From the NCBI RefSeq assembly GCF_003594875.1, contig NZ_QZEY01000003.1, positions 620,001 through 684,000 of the forward strand: a stretch of DNA of 64,000 nucleotides, read 5' to 3'. Positions within the stretch are counted from its first letter, which is position 1, and the number at the start of each line of letters is the position of its first letter. Below the pieces are notes generated by a model, which was not told the origin of the DNA, ran no database searches, and saw only the letters and a list, made by a program, of their open reading frames with translations. This document shows positions 56,551-64,000 of this stretch, piece after piece. The position numbers and the translations under genes were made by a program. This DNA is from Bailinhaonella thermotolerans (lineage in GTDB: Bacteria; Actinomycetota; Actinomycetes; Streptosporangiales; Streptosporangiaceae).

Positions 56551-59129
56551 TGGCGGGGCGGCGCCGCCGCGGCCCCATCGGCGGTCTGGTACGGCGGCGC
56601 CGGCTCGTCCTGGCGCTCGCGGCGATCGGCCTGGTGGTGGCGTCGCTGTTCGGCCACGACGTGCACGACCGCCTGATCGTCGGCGGGGCGAACCCCGAGG
56701 GCGCCGAGTCGGAGCGGGCGAACGCCTGGCTGGCCCGGCACTTCGGCGCGGGCACGCCCCACCTGGTCCTGATCGCGCGGGCCGGCCGTCCCGTGGACGA
56801 GCCCGGCGTGGCGGCGGCCGGCCGCGGCCTCGCCGAACGGCTGCGCCGCGACCCCGAGGTCGCCCAGGTCACGTCGTACTGGACCACCCCGGCCCCCGCG
56901 CTCCGCTCCCGCGACGGCCGGGCCGGGCTCGTGCTCGTCCGGCTGCACGGCGACGAGGCCGAGGTCCCGTCGGCCGCCGCCCGCGTCGCCCCCGGCGTAC
57001 GCGGCCGGCAGGGGCCGCTGACGGTCTCGGTCACCGGAGAGGCGCAGGTCAAGGTGGAGGCCGAGCGCCGCAGCGAGCAGGACCTCCGCCGCGCCGAGCT
57101 GGTCGCCGCCCCGCTGACCCTGCTGATCCTGCTCCTGGTCTTCGGCGGGCTGGTCGCCGCCGCGCTCCCGGTCCTCATGGGCCTGCTCGCGGTGACGGGC
57201 ACCATGGCCGTCCTGCGCGTCCTGACCGACCTGACGCTGGTGTCGGTGTTCGCGATGAGCATCGCCACCGCCCTCGGCTTCGCCCTCGCCGTGGACTACA
57301 GCCTGTTCATCGTCACCCGGTACCGGGAGGAGCTGGCCCGCGGCCGCCCGCCGTACGACGCGATCGTGACCACGATGCGCACCACCGGCCGGGCCATGCT
57401 CTTCTCGGCGGCCACGGTCGTCCTCTCCCTGTCGGCGCTGCTGCTGTTCCCCGTCCCGACGCTCCGCTCCATCGCCTACGGCGGCATCACGGTCACGCTG
57501 CTGGCGGCCCTGAGCAGCCTGGTGGTCCTGCCCGCGCTCCTGTCCGTCCTCGGTCCCCGGATCGACGCGCTGCGGGTCCCCGGCCGGGTGATCACGCCGC
57601 GCGGCCCGGGGATCTGGGGGCGCACGGCCCGCGTGGTCATGCGGCGGCCGCTGCTGGTGGCCGTGCCGCTGACGGTCCTGCTGCTGGCGCTGGCGGCCCC
57701 GTTCACGCAGGTCAAGTTCGGCGTCTTCGACGACCGCCTGCTCCCGGCCGCCGCCCCCGCCGCGCAGACCGCGCAGACGCTCCGGCAGGACTTCGACGCC
57801 CAGGCCACCGTGGGCGCGACCATGATCGCCCTCCCGGCCCTCAAGGGCCCGCACGCGGCGACCCACCTGGCGGCCTACGCGAGCAGGCTCACCGGGATCG
57901 AGGGCGTGCGCGAGGTCGCCACCGCCACCGGCACGTACCCCCGCCCCCGGCCCTGCGAGGGCGGCCGCCGCTCCCGCCTCCACGCCGTCAGCACCCAGGG
58001 GGAGCCCGGGGCGAAGCCCCGCCCGGCCTCCGCCGGCCGTACGGCGAAAGCGCTGAAGGCGGCGAAGGCGGCCGAGCCGGAGAAGGGGCCGGAGAAGGGG
58101 CCGGAGAAGGCTGAGCAGGCTGAGCAGGCCGCGAAGCCGGAGGAGACGGGGAAGACGGCGACGTCGGAGAAGGCGGCGAAGGCCCGGGATCGGGAGGAGC
58201 GCCGCGAGGCCGGCTCGCCGGGGGAGCGCGGCGCGCGGGCCGAACGGGCGGCGCGTGCGGGGGCGCCGGAACCCGGCGGCGGCCGGGGCCCCCGCGACGG
58301 CCGGGCGGGGGACGTCGCCGGGTGCGGGCCGATCGCCTCGGGCTGGGGCGGCTCGCGGTACATCGGGGCGGGCGGGGCCTGGGTGAGCGTGACGCTCGAC
58401 GGCGAGCCGTACACCGCCGAGAGCGGGGCGGTGGTGGAGCGGATCCGGCGGACCGAGGCCCCGGGCCCGCTGCTGGTCGGCGGCCCGAGCGCCCAGCTCG
58501 TCGACACCCGGGACGCGATCGGCGACCGCCTGGGCGCGGCGCTCGGCCTGGTGGCGGTGACGACCCTCGGCCTGATCCTGCTCCTCACCGGGAGCCCGGT
58601 GCTGGCGGTCAAGGCGCTGGTCCTCAACGCCCTCAGCCTCACGGTGACGTTCGGCGTGCTCGTCCACATCTTCCAGGAGGGCCACCTGCTCTGGATGGTG
58701 GGCGACGTGGCTGTGTCCGGCACGACCGACGTGCTGGTCCCCAGCCTGCTGTTCTGCGTGGCCTTCGGCCTCTCCCTCGACTACGAGGTGTTCCTCCTGT
58801 CGCGGATCACCGAGGAGCACCGCAGGGTCCGGGACACCACCGAGGCGGTGGCCCTCGGCCTGGACCGCACCGGCAGGCTCTTCACCTCCGCCGCCGTGGT
58901 CTTCGCGGTGGTGATGATCTGCCTGGCCACCTCGGGCCTGGTCCTGCTGAAGATGGTGGGCGTCGGCCTGGCCCTGGCGGTCCTCCTGGACGCCACCTTG
59001 ATCCGCGGTCTCCTGGTCCCCGCCGTGATGCGCCTGGCCGGCCCCGCCAACTGGTGGACCCCCTGGCCCGTCGCCCGCCCCCGGATCCCGCCGGCCCCGG
59101 CCCCCGCGCCCGTCCCCGCCCGGCCCTGA
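56550..59129 (+). CDS. MMPL-family RND lipid transporter
   Basis: An 859-residue MMPL protein with two RND halves of ~6 helices each. Landmark motifs are FALAVDYSLFIVTRYREEL and LSLDYEVFLLSRITEEHR, the paired motifs of the proton-coupled channels, and NPEGAESERANAWL in the first external loop. The second large loop has an extra ~95-residue, highly charged Lys/Ala/Glu insertion (about residues 495-590) that looks like a repeat expansion. MMPL proteins export lipids such as trehalose monomycolate or surface glycolipids in actinobacteria. With the preceding genes it could export a sphingolipid. The ATG at 56550 overlaps the reductase stop. Its 3' end begins a tandem repeat. Confidence 0.85.
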   Translation: MAGRRRRGPIGGLVRRRRLVLALAAIGLVVASLFGHDVHDRLIVGGANPEGAESERANAWLARHFGAGTPHLVLIARAGRPVDEPGVAAAGRGLAERLRRDPEVAQVTSYWTTPAPALRSRDGRAGLVLVRLHGDEAEVPSAAARVAPGVRGRQGPLTVSVTGEAQVKVEAERRSEQDLRRAELVAAPLTLLILLLVFGGLVAAALPVLMGLLAVTGTMAVLRVLTDLTLVSVFAMSIATALGFALAVDYSLFIVTRYREELARGRPPYDAIVTTMRTTGRAMLFSAATVVLSLSALLLFPVPTLRSIAYGGITVTLLAALSSLVVLPALLSVLGPRIDALRVPGRVITPRGPGIWGRTARVVMRRPLLVAVPLTVLLLALAAPFTQVKFGVFDDRLLPAAAPAAQTAQTLRQDFDAQATVGATMIALPALKGPHAATHLAAYASRLTGIEGVREVATATGTYPRPRPCEGGRRSRLHAVSTQGEPGAKPRPASAGRTAKALKAAKAAEPEKGPEKGPEKAEQAEQAAKPEETGKTATSEKAAKARDREERREAGSPGERGARAERAARAGAPEPGGGRGPRDGRAGDVAGCGPIASGWGGSRYIGAGGAWVSVTLDGEPYTAESGAVVERIRRTEAPGPLLVGGPSAQLVDTRDAIGDRLGAALGLVAVTTLGLILLLTGSPVLAVKALVLNALSLTVTFGVLVHIFQEGHLLWMVGDVAVSGTTDVLVPSLLFCVAFGLSLDYEVFLLSRITEEHRRVRDTTEAVALGLDRTGRLFTSAAVVFAVVMICLATSGLVLLKMVGVGLALAVLLDATLIRGLLVPAVMRLAGPANWWTPWPVARPRIPPAPAPAPVPARP

Positions 59130-59250
59130 CGCGGTAGACCCTGACCCGCCCGGCCCTGAGCCGCCCGGCCCTCACCCGCCCGACCCTGACCGGCTCGTCC
59201 TTGCCCGGCTCGTCCTTGACCCGCTCGTCCTCGACCCGCCGGGACCTGAC
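59107..59250. repeat. Degenerate 13-15-bp repeat beginning at the MMPL gene end
   Basis: Variants of CCCGCCCGGCCCTGA and CGGCTCGTCCTTGAC alternate from about 59107 to 59250. The MMPL stop codon TGA belongs to the first unit. Confidence 0.8.
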
Positions 59251-59289
59251 CCGGCGGGCCCCGCCGCGCGGGCCGTACGGCGGCGCGGA

Positions 59290-60351
59290 TCAGGTGAGGT
59301 CGAGGGCCCGGGCCACGGCACCCGTCGTGGGCGGGGTGGCGGTGGAGCCGGGGGCCGACAGGAGGGCGCTGTCGGGGTCCTTCAGGCCGTTGCCGGTGAG
59401 GGTGACGGCGACCGTCAGGCCCGGCGGCAGGAGGCCCCGGGCGTGCTGGTCGAGGAGGCCGGCCACGCCCGCCGCGGAGGCGGGTTCCGCGAAGATCCCG
59501 TCGTGGCGGGACAGGTCGCGGTAGGCGGCGAAGATCTGCTCGTCGGTCACGGCGGCGATGAGCCCGCCGGACTCGTCGCGGGCCGCGAGGGCGTCGTCCC
59601 AGGTGGCCGGGTTGCCCACGCGGATCGCGGTCGCGGCGGTCTCGGGGGAGGGCACGGGGCCGCCGTGGACGAAGGGGGCGGCGCCGGCGGCCTGGAAGCC
59701 CCAGACGCGGGGGAGCCGGGCGGCGGGCCCCTCCTTGAAGTACGTCCGGTATCCACCCCAGGTCGCGGTGATGTTGCCGCCGTTCCCGACCGGGAGGCAG
59801 TGGATGTCGGGCGCGTCGCCGAGCGCGTCCACGACCTCGTACGCCACGGTGCGCTGCCCCGACAGCCGCAGCTCGTTCCCGACCGAGTTGACCAGCGCCA
59901 CCGGGTGCCGCGCGGCCAGTTCCCTGGCGATCCGCATGCAGTCGTCGAAGTTCCCCTCGACCTCGATCAGCCGCGCGCCGTACCGGAGCGTCTGCCCCAG
60001 CTTGCCCATCGCGACCCGTCCCCGGGGCACGAGTACGGCCGACGCGAGCCCGGCCCGCGAGGCGTACGCGGCGGCGGACGCGCTGGTGTTCCCGGTGGAG
60101 GCGCAGACGACCAGCTCGGCCCCGGCCTCGGCGGCCCGGCTGATCGCCACGGTCATGCCGCGGTCCTTGAACGACCCGGTCGGGTTGGCCCCCTCGACCT
60201 TCAGCCACACGTCGCACCCCGTCACGGCCGACAGGTGCGCCGACCGCAGCAGCGGCGTGTTCCCCTCGCCCAGCGACACGGCGCGGGTGTTCTCGGTGAC
60301 GGCCAGCCAACGCCGATACGGGCTGTCGATCAGCCCATTCCAGGTGCCCAT
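59290..60351 (-). CDS. thrC: Threonine synthase
   Basis: A 353-residue fold-type II PLP enzyme. The PLP Lys is in NPTGSFKDRGM, with VCASTGNTSAS and LPVGNGGN as phosphate-binding loops and LTGNGLKDP near the end, all typical of threonine synthase class II of actinobacteria. It converts O-phosphohomoserine to threonine. The neighbouring thrB/hom genes are absent; a second thrC elsewhere may exist. The ATG at 60351 fixes a standard length. It is divergent from an RpiR regulator with a shared 55-bp control region. Confidence 0.9.
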   Translation of the reverse strand: MGTWNGLIDSPYRRWLAVTENTRAVSLGEGNTPLLRSAHLSAVTGCDVWLKVEGANPTGSFKDRGMTVAISRAAEAGAELVVCASTGNTSASAAAYASRAGLASAVLVPRGRVAMGKLGQTLRYGARLIEVEGNFDDCMRIARELAARHPVALVNSVGNELRLSGQRTVAYEVVDALGDAPDIHCLPVGNGGNITATWGGYRTYFKEGPAARLPRVWGFQAAGAAPFVHGGPVPSPETAATAIRVGNPATWDDALAARDESGGLIAAVTDEQIFAAYRDLSRHDGIFAEPASAAGVAGLLDQHARGLLPPGLTVAVTLTGNGLKDPDSALLSAPGSTATPPTTGAVARALDLT

Positions 60352-60362
60352 GGGTCGAACCC

Positions 60363-60401
60363 TAACATTCGTTTCATCGAGGCGTTCACATGTAACATTC
60401 G
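60363..60401. promoter_or_regulatory. Candidate RpiR operator: two TAACATTCG repeats
   Basis: TAACATTCG occurs at 60363 and 60393, same orientation and 30 bp apart (three helical turns), in the 55-bp gap between thrC and the RpiR gene. Binding by RpiR is inferred. Confidence 0.55.
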
Positions 60402-60406
60402 TGACC

Positions 60407-61240
60407 ATGGAGCCCGATCCGGTCGTCACCCGCCTCGGCGAGGTCTACCCCGACCTGCCCAAGGCCGAGCGAGCCATCGTCCGAGTGATCCTCGACGACT
60501 ATCCGTACGCCGCCCTCGGGTCCCTCCGCGCCCTGGCCGAGAGGGCCGGGGTGAGCCCGCCGACGGCCTCCCGGCTCTTCGCCCGCCTGGGCTACGAGAA
60601 CTTCGCCGGCTTCCAGGCGGCGGTGCGCGCGACGGCCCGCGCCCAGGACCGGTCCCGGCTCCGCGACTACGTGACGCGGTCCCCCGACCCGCACCAGGCC
60701 GCCGACGACCTGCGCACGGGCCTGGACCGCACGCTCGACGCCCTGCCCCGGCCCCTCCTGTCGGCGGCCGCCGCCCGCCTCGCCGAGGCCCACGCCGTCT
60801 GGGCCCTGGGCGGCCCGCTGAGCGAGCTGGCCGCCGAGTACCTGATCCGGCAGCTCGCGTCCCTGCGCCCCGACGCCCACCGGGTCCCCCAGGGCGTGCC
60901 GGCCCAGGCCCGCACCCTCGTGGATCTCACCCCCGCCGACGTGGTGGTCGCCTACGACTTCCGCCGCTACTCCGAGGAGACCGCCCGCTACGCCCGGGCC
61001 GCGAAGGCCCGGGGGGCGAGCCTCCTCCTCGTCACCGACGCCTGGGAGTCCCCCCTGTCCTCCGAGGCGGACCTCCTGATCCGCCTGCCCAGGGAGGCCG
61101 CCGGGCCCATCGCCCCACTCACCCACGAGATAGCCGTGACCGAGCTGCTCCTGGCCGCCGTCGCCACCCACCTGGCGTCCGCGCCCCGCCTGGCCGCCCT
61201 CGAATCCCTCACGCGCTCCCTCCTGCCCCCGTCACCCTGA
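60407..61240 (+). CDS. RpiR-family transcriptional regulator with SIS domain
   Basis: A 277-residue MurR/RpiR regulator. The N-terminal HTH is SLRALAERAGVSPPTASRLFARLGYENFAGFQAAVR, and the C-terminal half is a SIS sugar-phosphate-binding domain (AVWALGGPLSELAAEYL; TLVDLTPADVVVAYDFRRYSEETARYARAAKARGASLLLVTD). RpiR proteins usually respond to phosphosugars; coupling to threonine synthase is uncommon, so the physiological signal is open. The ATG at 60407 is used; GTG 60401 is in frame. Confidence 0.9.
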   Translation: MEPDPVVTRLGEVYPDLPKAERAIVRVILDDYPYAALGSLRALAERAGVSPPTASRLFARLGYENFAGFQAAVRATARAQDRSRLRDYVTRSPDPHQAADDLRTGLDRTLDALPRPLLSAAAARLAEAHAVWALGGPLSELAAEYLIRQLASLRPDAHRVPQGVPAQARTLVDLTPADVVVAYDFRRYSEETARYARAAKARGASLLLVTDAWESPLSSEADLLIRLPREAAGPIAPLTHEIAVTELLLAAVATHLASAPRLAALESLTRSLLPPSP

Positions 61241-61440
61241 CCCCGCCCCGCCGTACCGCCGCCCGAGACCGTCTCGCGGGCGTTTTCCGCTCCGCTTCTC
61301 CGCGGCGATATCGCGATTTCTCCGCCTCTCGCGGGCGGGCCGGGTCGCGGGGCCGTGAACGGCGGACGGAAATCGCCGCTCCGCGCGACCGGAGGAAATC
61401 CGGGAACGTTCCGAAGTGAGGGAGGTCCGGGGACCGGGCG

Positions 61441-61920
61441 TCAGGTGTCGTGGTGGAGATGGGTCCTCAGGTTGGCGAGGGCGTAGCGGGCCTCCTGGAC
61501 GGCGTTGGCCGTGGCCCGGAGGTCCAGCGGGCGGCGGGCGCCGGAGAGGGTGGACCTGGCGGTGTCGTAGGCGTCGAGCGCGCTCTGCCAGGCCTGCCGC
61601 ACCGCGGGGTTGTCCGAGGTGTCGCGGCCGTCGCCGAGGGCCCGGATCTCCTCGGCCAGCCGGTCCACGTCCTCCTCGGCGAGCCTGCGGGCGGTCTCGA
61701 ACTCGGCGGCCTCGCGCGCGCGGCGGGCCTTGGCGCCCTTGATGACCAGGGCGGTGGGGATGAGGATGCCGGTGCCCAGGAGGAGGGCGACCACCACCAG
61801 GGCGATCACACCGGTGCCCGGGCCGTCCGGCGCGCCCGTCGCGGCCCCGGGCGGCGCGACGCCTTCGAGCGTGGTGGTCGCGGACACGGTAACGCCGGTG
61901 AGCAGCGCCCGGAGTGGCAT
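61441..61920 (-). CDS. Small membrane protein with coiled coil, paralogue of the TPM-protein C-domain
   Basis: A 159-residue protein with one transmembrane helix (VIALVVVALLLGTGILIPTAL) followed by a charged coiled-coil-like region (ARREREAAEFETARR; AEEDVDRLAEEIRAL) and a C-terminal segment RRPLDLRATANAVQEARYALANLR. This last part matches KRPEELRNVTNALEEGRYALACVK in the large TPM protein at 62534, so the two share an origin. The ATG at 61920 follows GGGGAGA. Function unknown. Confidence 0.75.
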   Translation of the reverse strand: MPLRALLTGVTVSATTTLEGVAPPGAATGAPDGPGTGVIALVVVALLLGTGILIPTALVIKGAKARRAREAAEFETARRLAEEDVDRLAEEIRALGDGRDTSDNPAVRQAWQSALDAYDTARSTLSGARRPLDLRATANAVQEARYALANLRTHLHHDT

Positions 61921-62054
61921 GGTTATCTCCCCACAAAGGCCCCAGGTTGCCGTGGAGTCTAGATGAGGAAACCGTAATCCGCTCCCCTTAATCTGCATTT
62001 GGGGGTTAATGATGAAAGAAGTCCCTTATTTTTCCTCTTTCGGGCCGCCCGAAA

Positions 62055-62363
62055 TCATCCTTCGGGCGTGGTGAGCCGGTGCTGCCGGAGCCGGGCGTCC
62101 CGGATCGTGTCCGCGTGTACGGCTATCGCGAACAGGCTCGGCAGGAACACCAGCGCCGGCACCGCCAGGTGGACCCACCACGAGCCGGGCAGCAGCGCCA
62201 GCACGCCGCAGATCGGGAGGATCACCGTCAGCTCCCGGCCCAGCATCCGCCCGCGCCACCCCGCGTCGAGCAGCTCATGCCGCACCCAGTCCCGGTGGAC
62301 GTCCGGGAGCCGGAACCCCAGGGCGAAGCGGAGCTTCCCCCACAGCCCCGGATCACCCGTCAT
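62055..62363 (-). CDS. DUF5313-like small membrane protein
   Basis: A 102-residue protein with a soluble N-terminal ~45 residues (LRFALGFRLPDVHRDWVRHELLDAGWRGRML) and two transmembrane helices (LTVILPICGVLALLPG; LAVPALVFLPSLFAIAVHA). The LP-x-x-x-x-DWV region is like DUF5313. AGGAG lies upstream of ATG 62363. No function is known. Confidence 0.7.
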   Translation of the reverse strand: MTGDPGLWGKLRFALGFRLPDVHRDWVRHELLDAGWRGRMLGRELTVILPICGVLALLPGSWWVHLAVPALVFLPSLFAIAVHADTIRDARLRQHRLTTPEG

Positions 62364-62442
62364 GCCGCCGCTCCTCTCCACCTTGGTCGTACCCCCGAAG
62401 GGACCCCGTCGTACCCGCGAACTCGGCCGTACCCGCGAAAAG

Positions 62443-62479
62443 GGGACGGCCCCCCGGCGAGATGCCGGGGGGCCGTCCC
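62443..62479 (-). terminator. Terminator of the TPM-domain gene
   Basis: GGGACGGCCCCCCGGC and GCCGGGGGGCCGTCCC form a perfect 16-bp stem with a 5-base GAGAT loop. On the minus strand it is followed by CCTTTTCGC. Confidence 0.88.
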
Positions 62480-62533
62480 GATGACCCTGAGCCGTACGGC
62501 GCGAGCGCCGGGCCGGGCGATCGTCCGGGCCGG

Positions 62534-63925
62534 TTACCAGTCGCCTCCGCCGCCGAAGTCGCCGCCGCCCCAGTCGCCGCCGCCGCCCCAGTCGCCCCAG
62601 CCACCGCCGCCGGCGTCGCCTCCGCCGCCGAAGTCGCCGCCGGCGTCCTGGTAGCCCTCGGCGTAACCGGCGCCGTAGCCGCCCATGCCGAAGCCGCCGC
62701 TCATCATGCTGCCGAGCATGGTGCCGACGAGCATCATGCTCATCATGTCGCCGAAGCCGCCGTAGTAGCCGTAGGCGTACGGCGCGTAGGCCGGGCCCGC
62801 GTCGTAGTAGGGCCTGCGCTCGCCGTTGACCATGACCTCGCGGGTGTGCGGGTCGAAGCCCTGCTCCACGCGCTGGGCGTCGGCCGCGCAGGCCGGGACG
62901 TCGCGCACCGCGCCGCCGGGCGGGGCCCAGCGCACGTCGCGGACGGACGGGCCGTGCTGCGGGTTGAAGAAGCAGGGGGCGCGCCGCTCGGGCAGCGGCT
63001 CGCCGTTGACGCGCGCCTTCACACAGGCCAGGGCGTAGCGGCCCTCCTCCAGCGCGTTGGTCACGTTGCGCAGCTCTTCCGGCCGCTTCGCGCGGTCGAG
63101 CTCGACCTTGGCGCGCTCGTAGGAGTCGAGGGCCCGCGCCCAGTCCTCCTGGGTGCCCGCCTTGTTCTCCAGGAGCTTGACGTCGGTGTCGAGCGCGGTG
63201 ATCTCCTCGCCGAGCTTGGTGACGTCCTCGTCCACCGTCTGCTTGACGGCGGCCAGCTCCGCGGCCTGGCGCGCCTCCTGCTTCTTGCGCTTGCTGCGGG
63301 AGAAGGCGTAGAACCCGAAACCGCCGACCAGCAGCAGCACGAGCAGCGCCACCAGCGCGCCGGTCCCGCCACCGCTGGACCCGCCGCTCTTCAGGGCCTT
63401 GTTCACGGCCCTGGGGCCGCCGCCGTTCTCGATGGCGATGTTCGCCATGTTCACGAACGACTCCACCTGCGCGCCCACGTCACCGCGGTGCTCGGTGATC
63501 GCCCTGTTCGCCAGGCGGGCGGCGCCGCTCTGCTTGATGGCGGCGGAGCCGGCGAAGAGCGTCTTTCCGTTGAGGACGACGATCGTGGCGTCGTTGACAC
63601 CCCTGCTCTCCAGGTCCTTGCCCAGGGAGGGGATGAACGTGTTGAGCTCGGACTCCGCGCCGATGGCGCCGTTCGGCAGCGCCGCGAGGTACATCGGGGC
63701 CTTGGAGTCCCTGATCGCGGAGCTGATCTTGTCGCGATCGGCCGACGAGAGCGGGCTCCCGGAGTCGAAGTAGACGGGACTGCTCTTCCAGGCGTTCGAG
63801 ATGGGGCCCGGTTCGGGCGCGGCGGCCGAGGCGTGCGCCGGCGACGTCGTCCCCATGAGGGCGAGCATCCCGGCGAGCAGCACCCCCAGTACGGCGGCGA
63901 CCCGCGGGGCACGGCTGGTGGTCAT
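62534..63925 (-). CDS. TPM-domain (YgcG-like) secreted/membrane protein with Gly-rich tail
   Basis: A 463-residue protein: signal peptide ending near AHASA, a TPM-like domain (about residues 50-170; DRDKISSAIRDSKAPMYLAALPNGA), a transmembrane helix (ALVALLVLLLVGGFGFYAF), a coiled coil with the ARALDSYERAKVELDRAKRPEELRN segment, a Cys-containing domain (PCFFNPQHGPS; VPACAADAQR) and a long Gly/Tyr/Asp/Trp tail of repeated GGGGDWGGGDFGG type. TPM proteins may fold or protect membrane-associated complexes. The ATG at 63925 or GTG 63928 (GGAGG nine bases upstream) can serve. Gly-rich repeats may come from DNA slippage. Confidence 0.85.
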   Translation of the reverse strand: MTTSRAPRVAAVLGVLLAGMLALMGTTSPAHASAAAPEPGPISNAWKSSPVYFDSGSPLSSADRDKISSAIRDSKAPMYLAALPNGAIGAESELNTFIPSLGKDLESRGVNDATIVVLNGKTLFAGSAAIKQSGAARLANRAITEHRGDVGAQVESFVNMANIAIENGGGPRAVNKALKSGGSSGGGTGALVALLVLLLVGGFGFYAFSRSKRKKQEARQAAELAAVKQTVDEDVTKLGEEITALDTDVKLLENKAGTQEDWARALDSYERAKVELDRAKRPEELRNVTNALEEGRYALACVKARVNGEPLPERRAPCFFNPQHGPSVRDVRWAPPGGAVRDVPACAADAQRVEQGFDPHTREVMVNGERRPYYDAGPAYAPYAYGYYGGFGDMMSMMLVGTMLGSMMSGGFGMGGYGAGYAEGYQDAGGDFGGGGDAGGGGWGDWGGGGDWGGGDFGGGGDW

Positions 63926-64000
63926 CACTGTCAACTGCCTCCTTCGCCACATGGACGAACGGCGGATCCCATAAGTTCCAGAGCCACTTCGAAGGTATCC

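Noticed and set aside
1-64000. Insertion sequences, prophage or rRNA
   Set aside because: No transposase, integrase, phage structural gene or rRNA sequence was found on either strand.

Overview
The window is chromosomal DNA from a very GC-rich actinomycete, most likely a member of the Streptosporangiales (Streptosporangiaceae or Thermomonosporaceae type). The evidence is strong G/C preference at third codon positions, frequent GTG/TTG starts, ATGA/GTGA/TGATG gene couplings, whiB7, nudC, mycoredoxin, UvrD2 and AdnAB genes, type VII mycosins, and an initiator tRNA with a C1:U72 mismatch. From about 3.9 to 46 kb the gene set resembles the Mycobacterium tuberculosis Rv3193c-Rv3204 neighbourhood (ATL protein, adnA, adnB, nudC, mrx1, uvrD2, whiB7, ABC1-family protein, ThiF-like protein, zinc-metalloprotease-like protein, PDZ-Lon protease, UPF0182). 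Lineage-specific cassettes are inserted into this scaffold.

Layout. 0-3.5 kb: end of a type VII secretion locus with two mycosins flanking a single-pass membrane protein. 3.5-7.6 kb: a small unknown protein, an alkyltransferase-like DNA repair protein and a two-domain teichoic-acid type glycosyl/glycerophosphotransferase. 7.7-8.3 kb: an SMI1/KNR4 gene interrupted by an amber codon. 8.5-15.4 kb: adnA-adnB. 15.5-16.6 kb: a PadR regulator divergent from a four-helix membrane protein. 16.6-23.1 kb: a four-gene operon behind an IdeR/DtxR-type iron box (ATP-grasp ligase, two IucA/IucC synthetases, PLP decarboxylase), predicted to make an NRPS-independent siderophore. 23.3-28 kb: nudC, mrx1, uvrD2, tesB, then a perfect array of 22 x 17 bp centred on CCGTACGG. 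28.4-29.4 kb: whiB7 with a promoter, a 126-codon upstream ORF and an intrinsic attenuator. 29.4-35 kb: housekeeping and unknown genes. 35-37.9 kb: a sensorless histidine kinase, minisatellites, an EEP phosphatase and a decayed fragment of a second copy. 38-46 kb: conserved block ending in UPF0182. 46.0-46.75 kb: two identical initiator tRNA genes as inverted repeats. 47-49.6 kb: intradiol dioxygenase with divergent AraC regulator, then AIM24. 49.7-51.5 kb: GNAT and an auxiliary-type tryptophanyl-tRNA synthetase with a complete Trp-Trp attenuator. 52.3-59.1 kb: a probable bacterial sphingolipid/ceramide locus (serine palmitoyltransferase-like enzyme, fatty acid hydroxylase, GNAT-fold N-acyltransferase, CerR-like reductase, MMPL exporter). 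59.3-64 kb: threonine synthase with divergent RpiR regulator, and membrane proteins including a TPM-domain protein and a shorter relative of its C-terminal half.

Across the window three kinds of repeated DNA recur: dispersed CCGTACGG palindromes, which also sit inside low-complexity linkers of enzymes; a family of large intergenic hairpins with a shared CGCCGTGATC edge and covarying stems; and short tandem repeats that begin at, or include, stop codons. The most promising candidates for under-described biology are the putative actinobacterial ceramide locus, the iron-box siderophore operon with an ATP-grasp enzyme, the whiB7 long-uORF leader, and the hairpin family.
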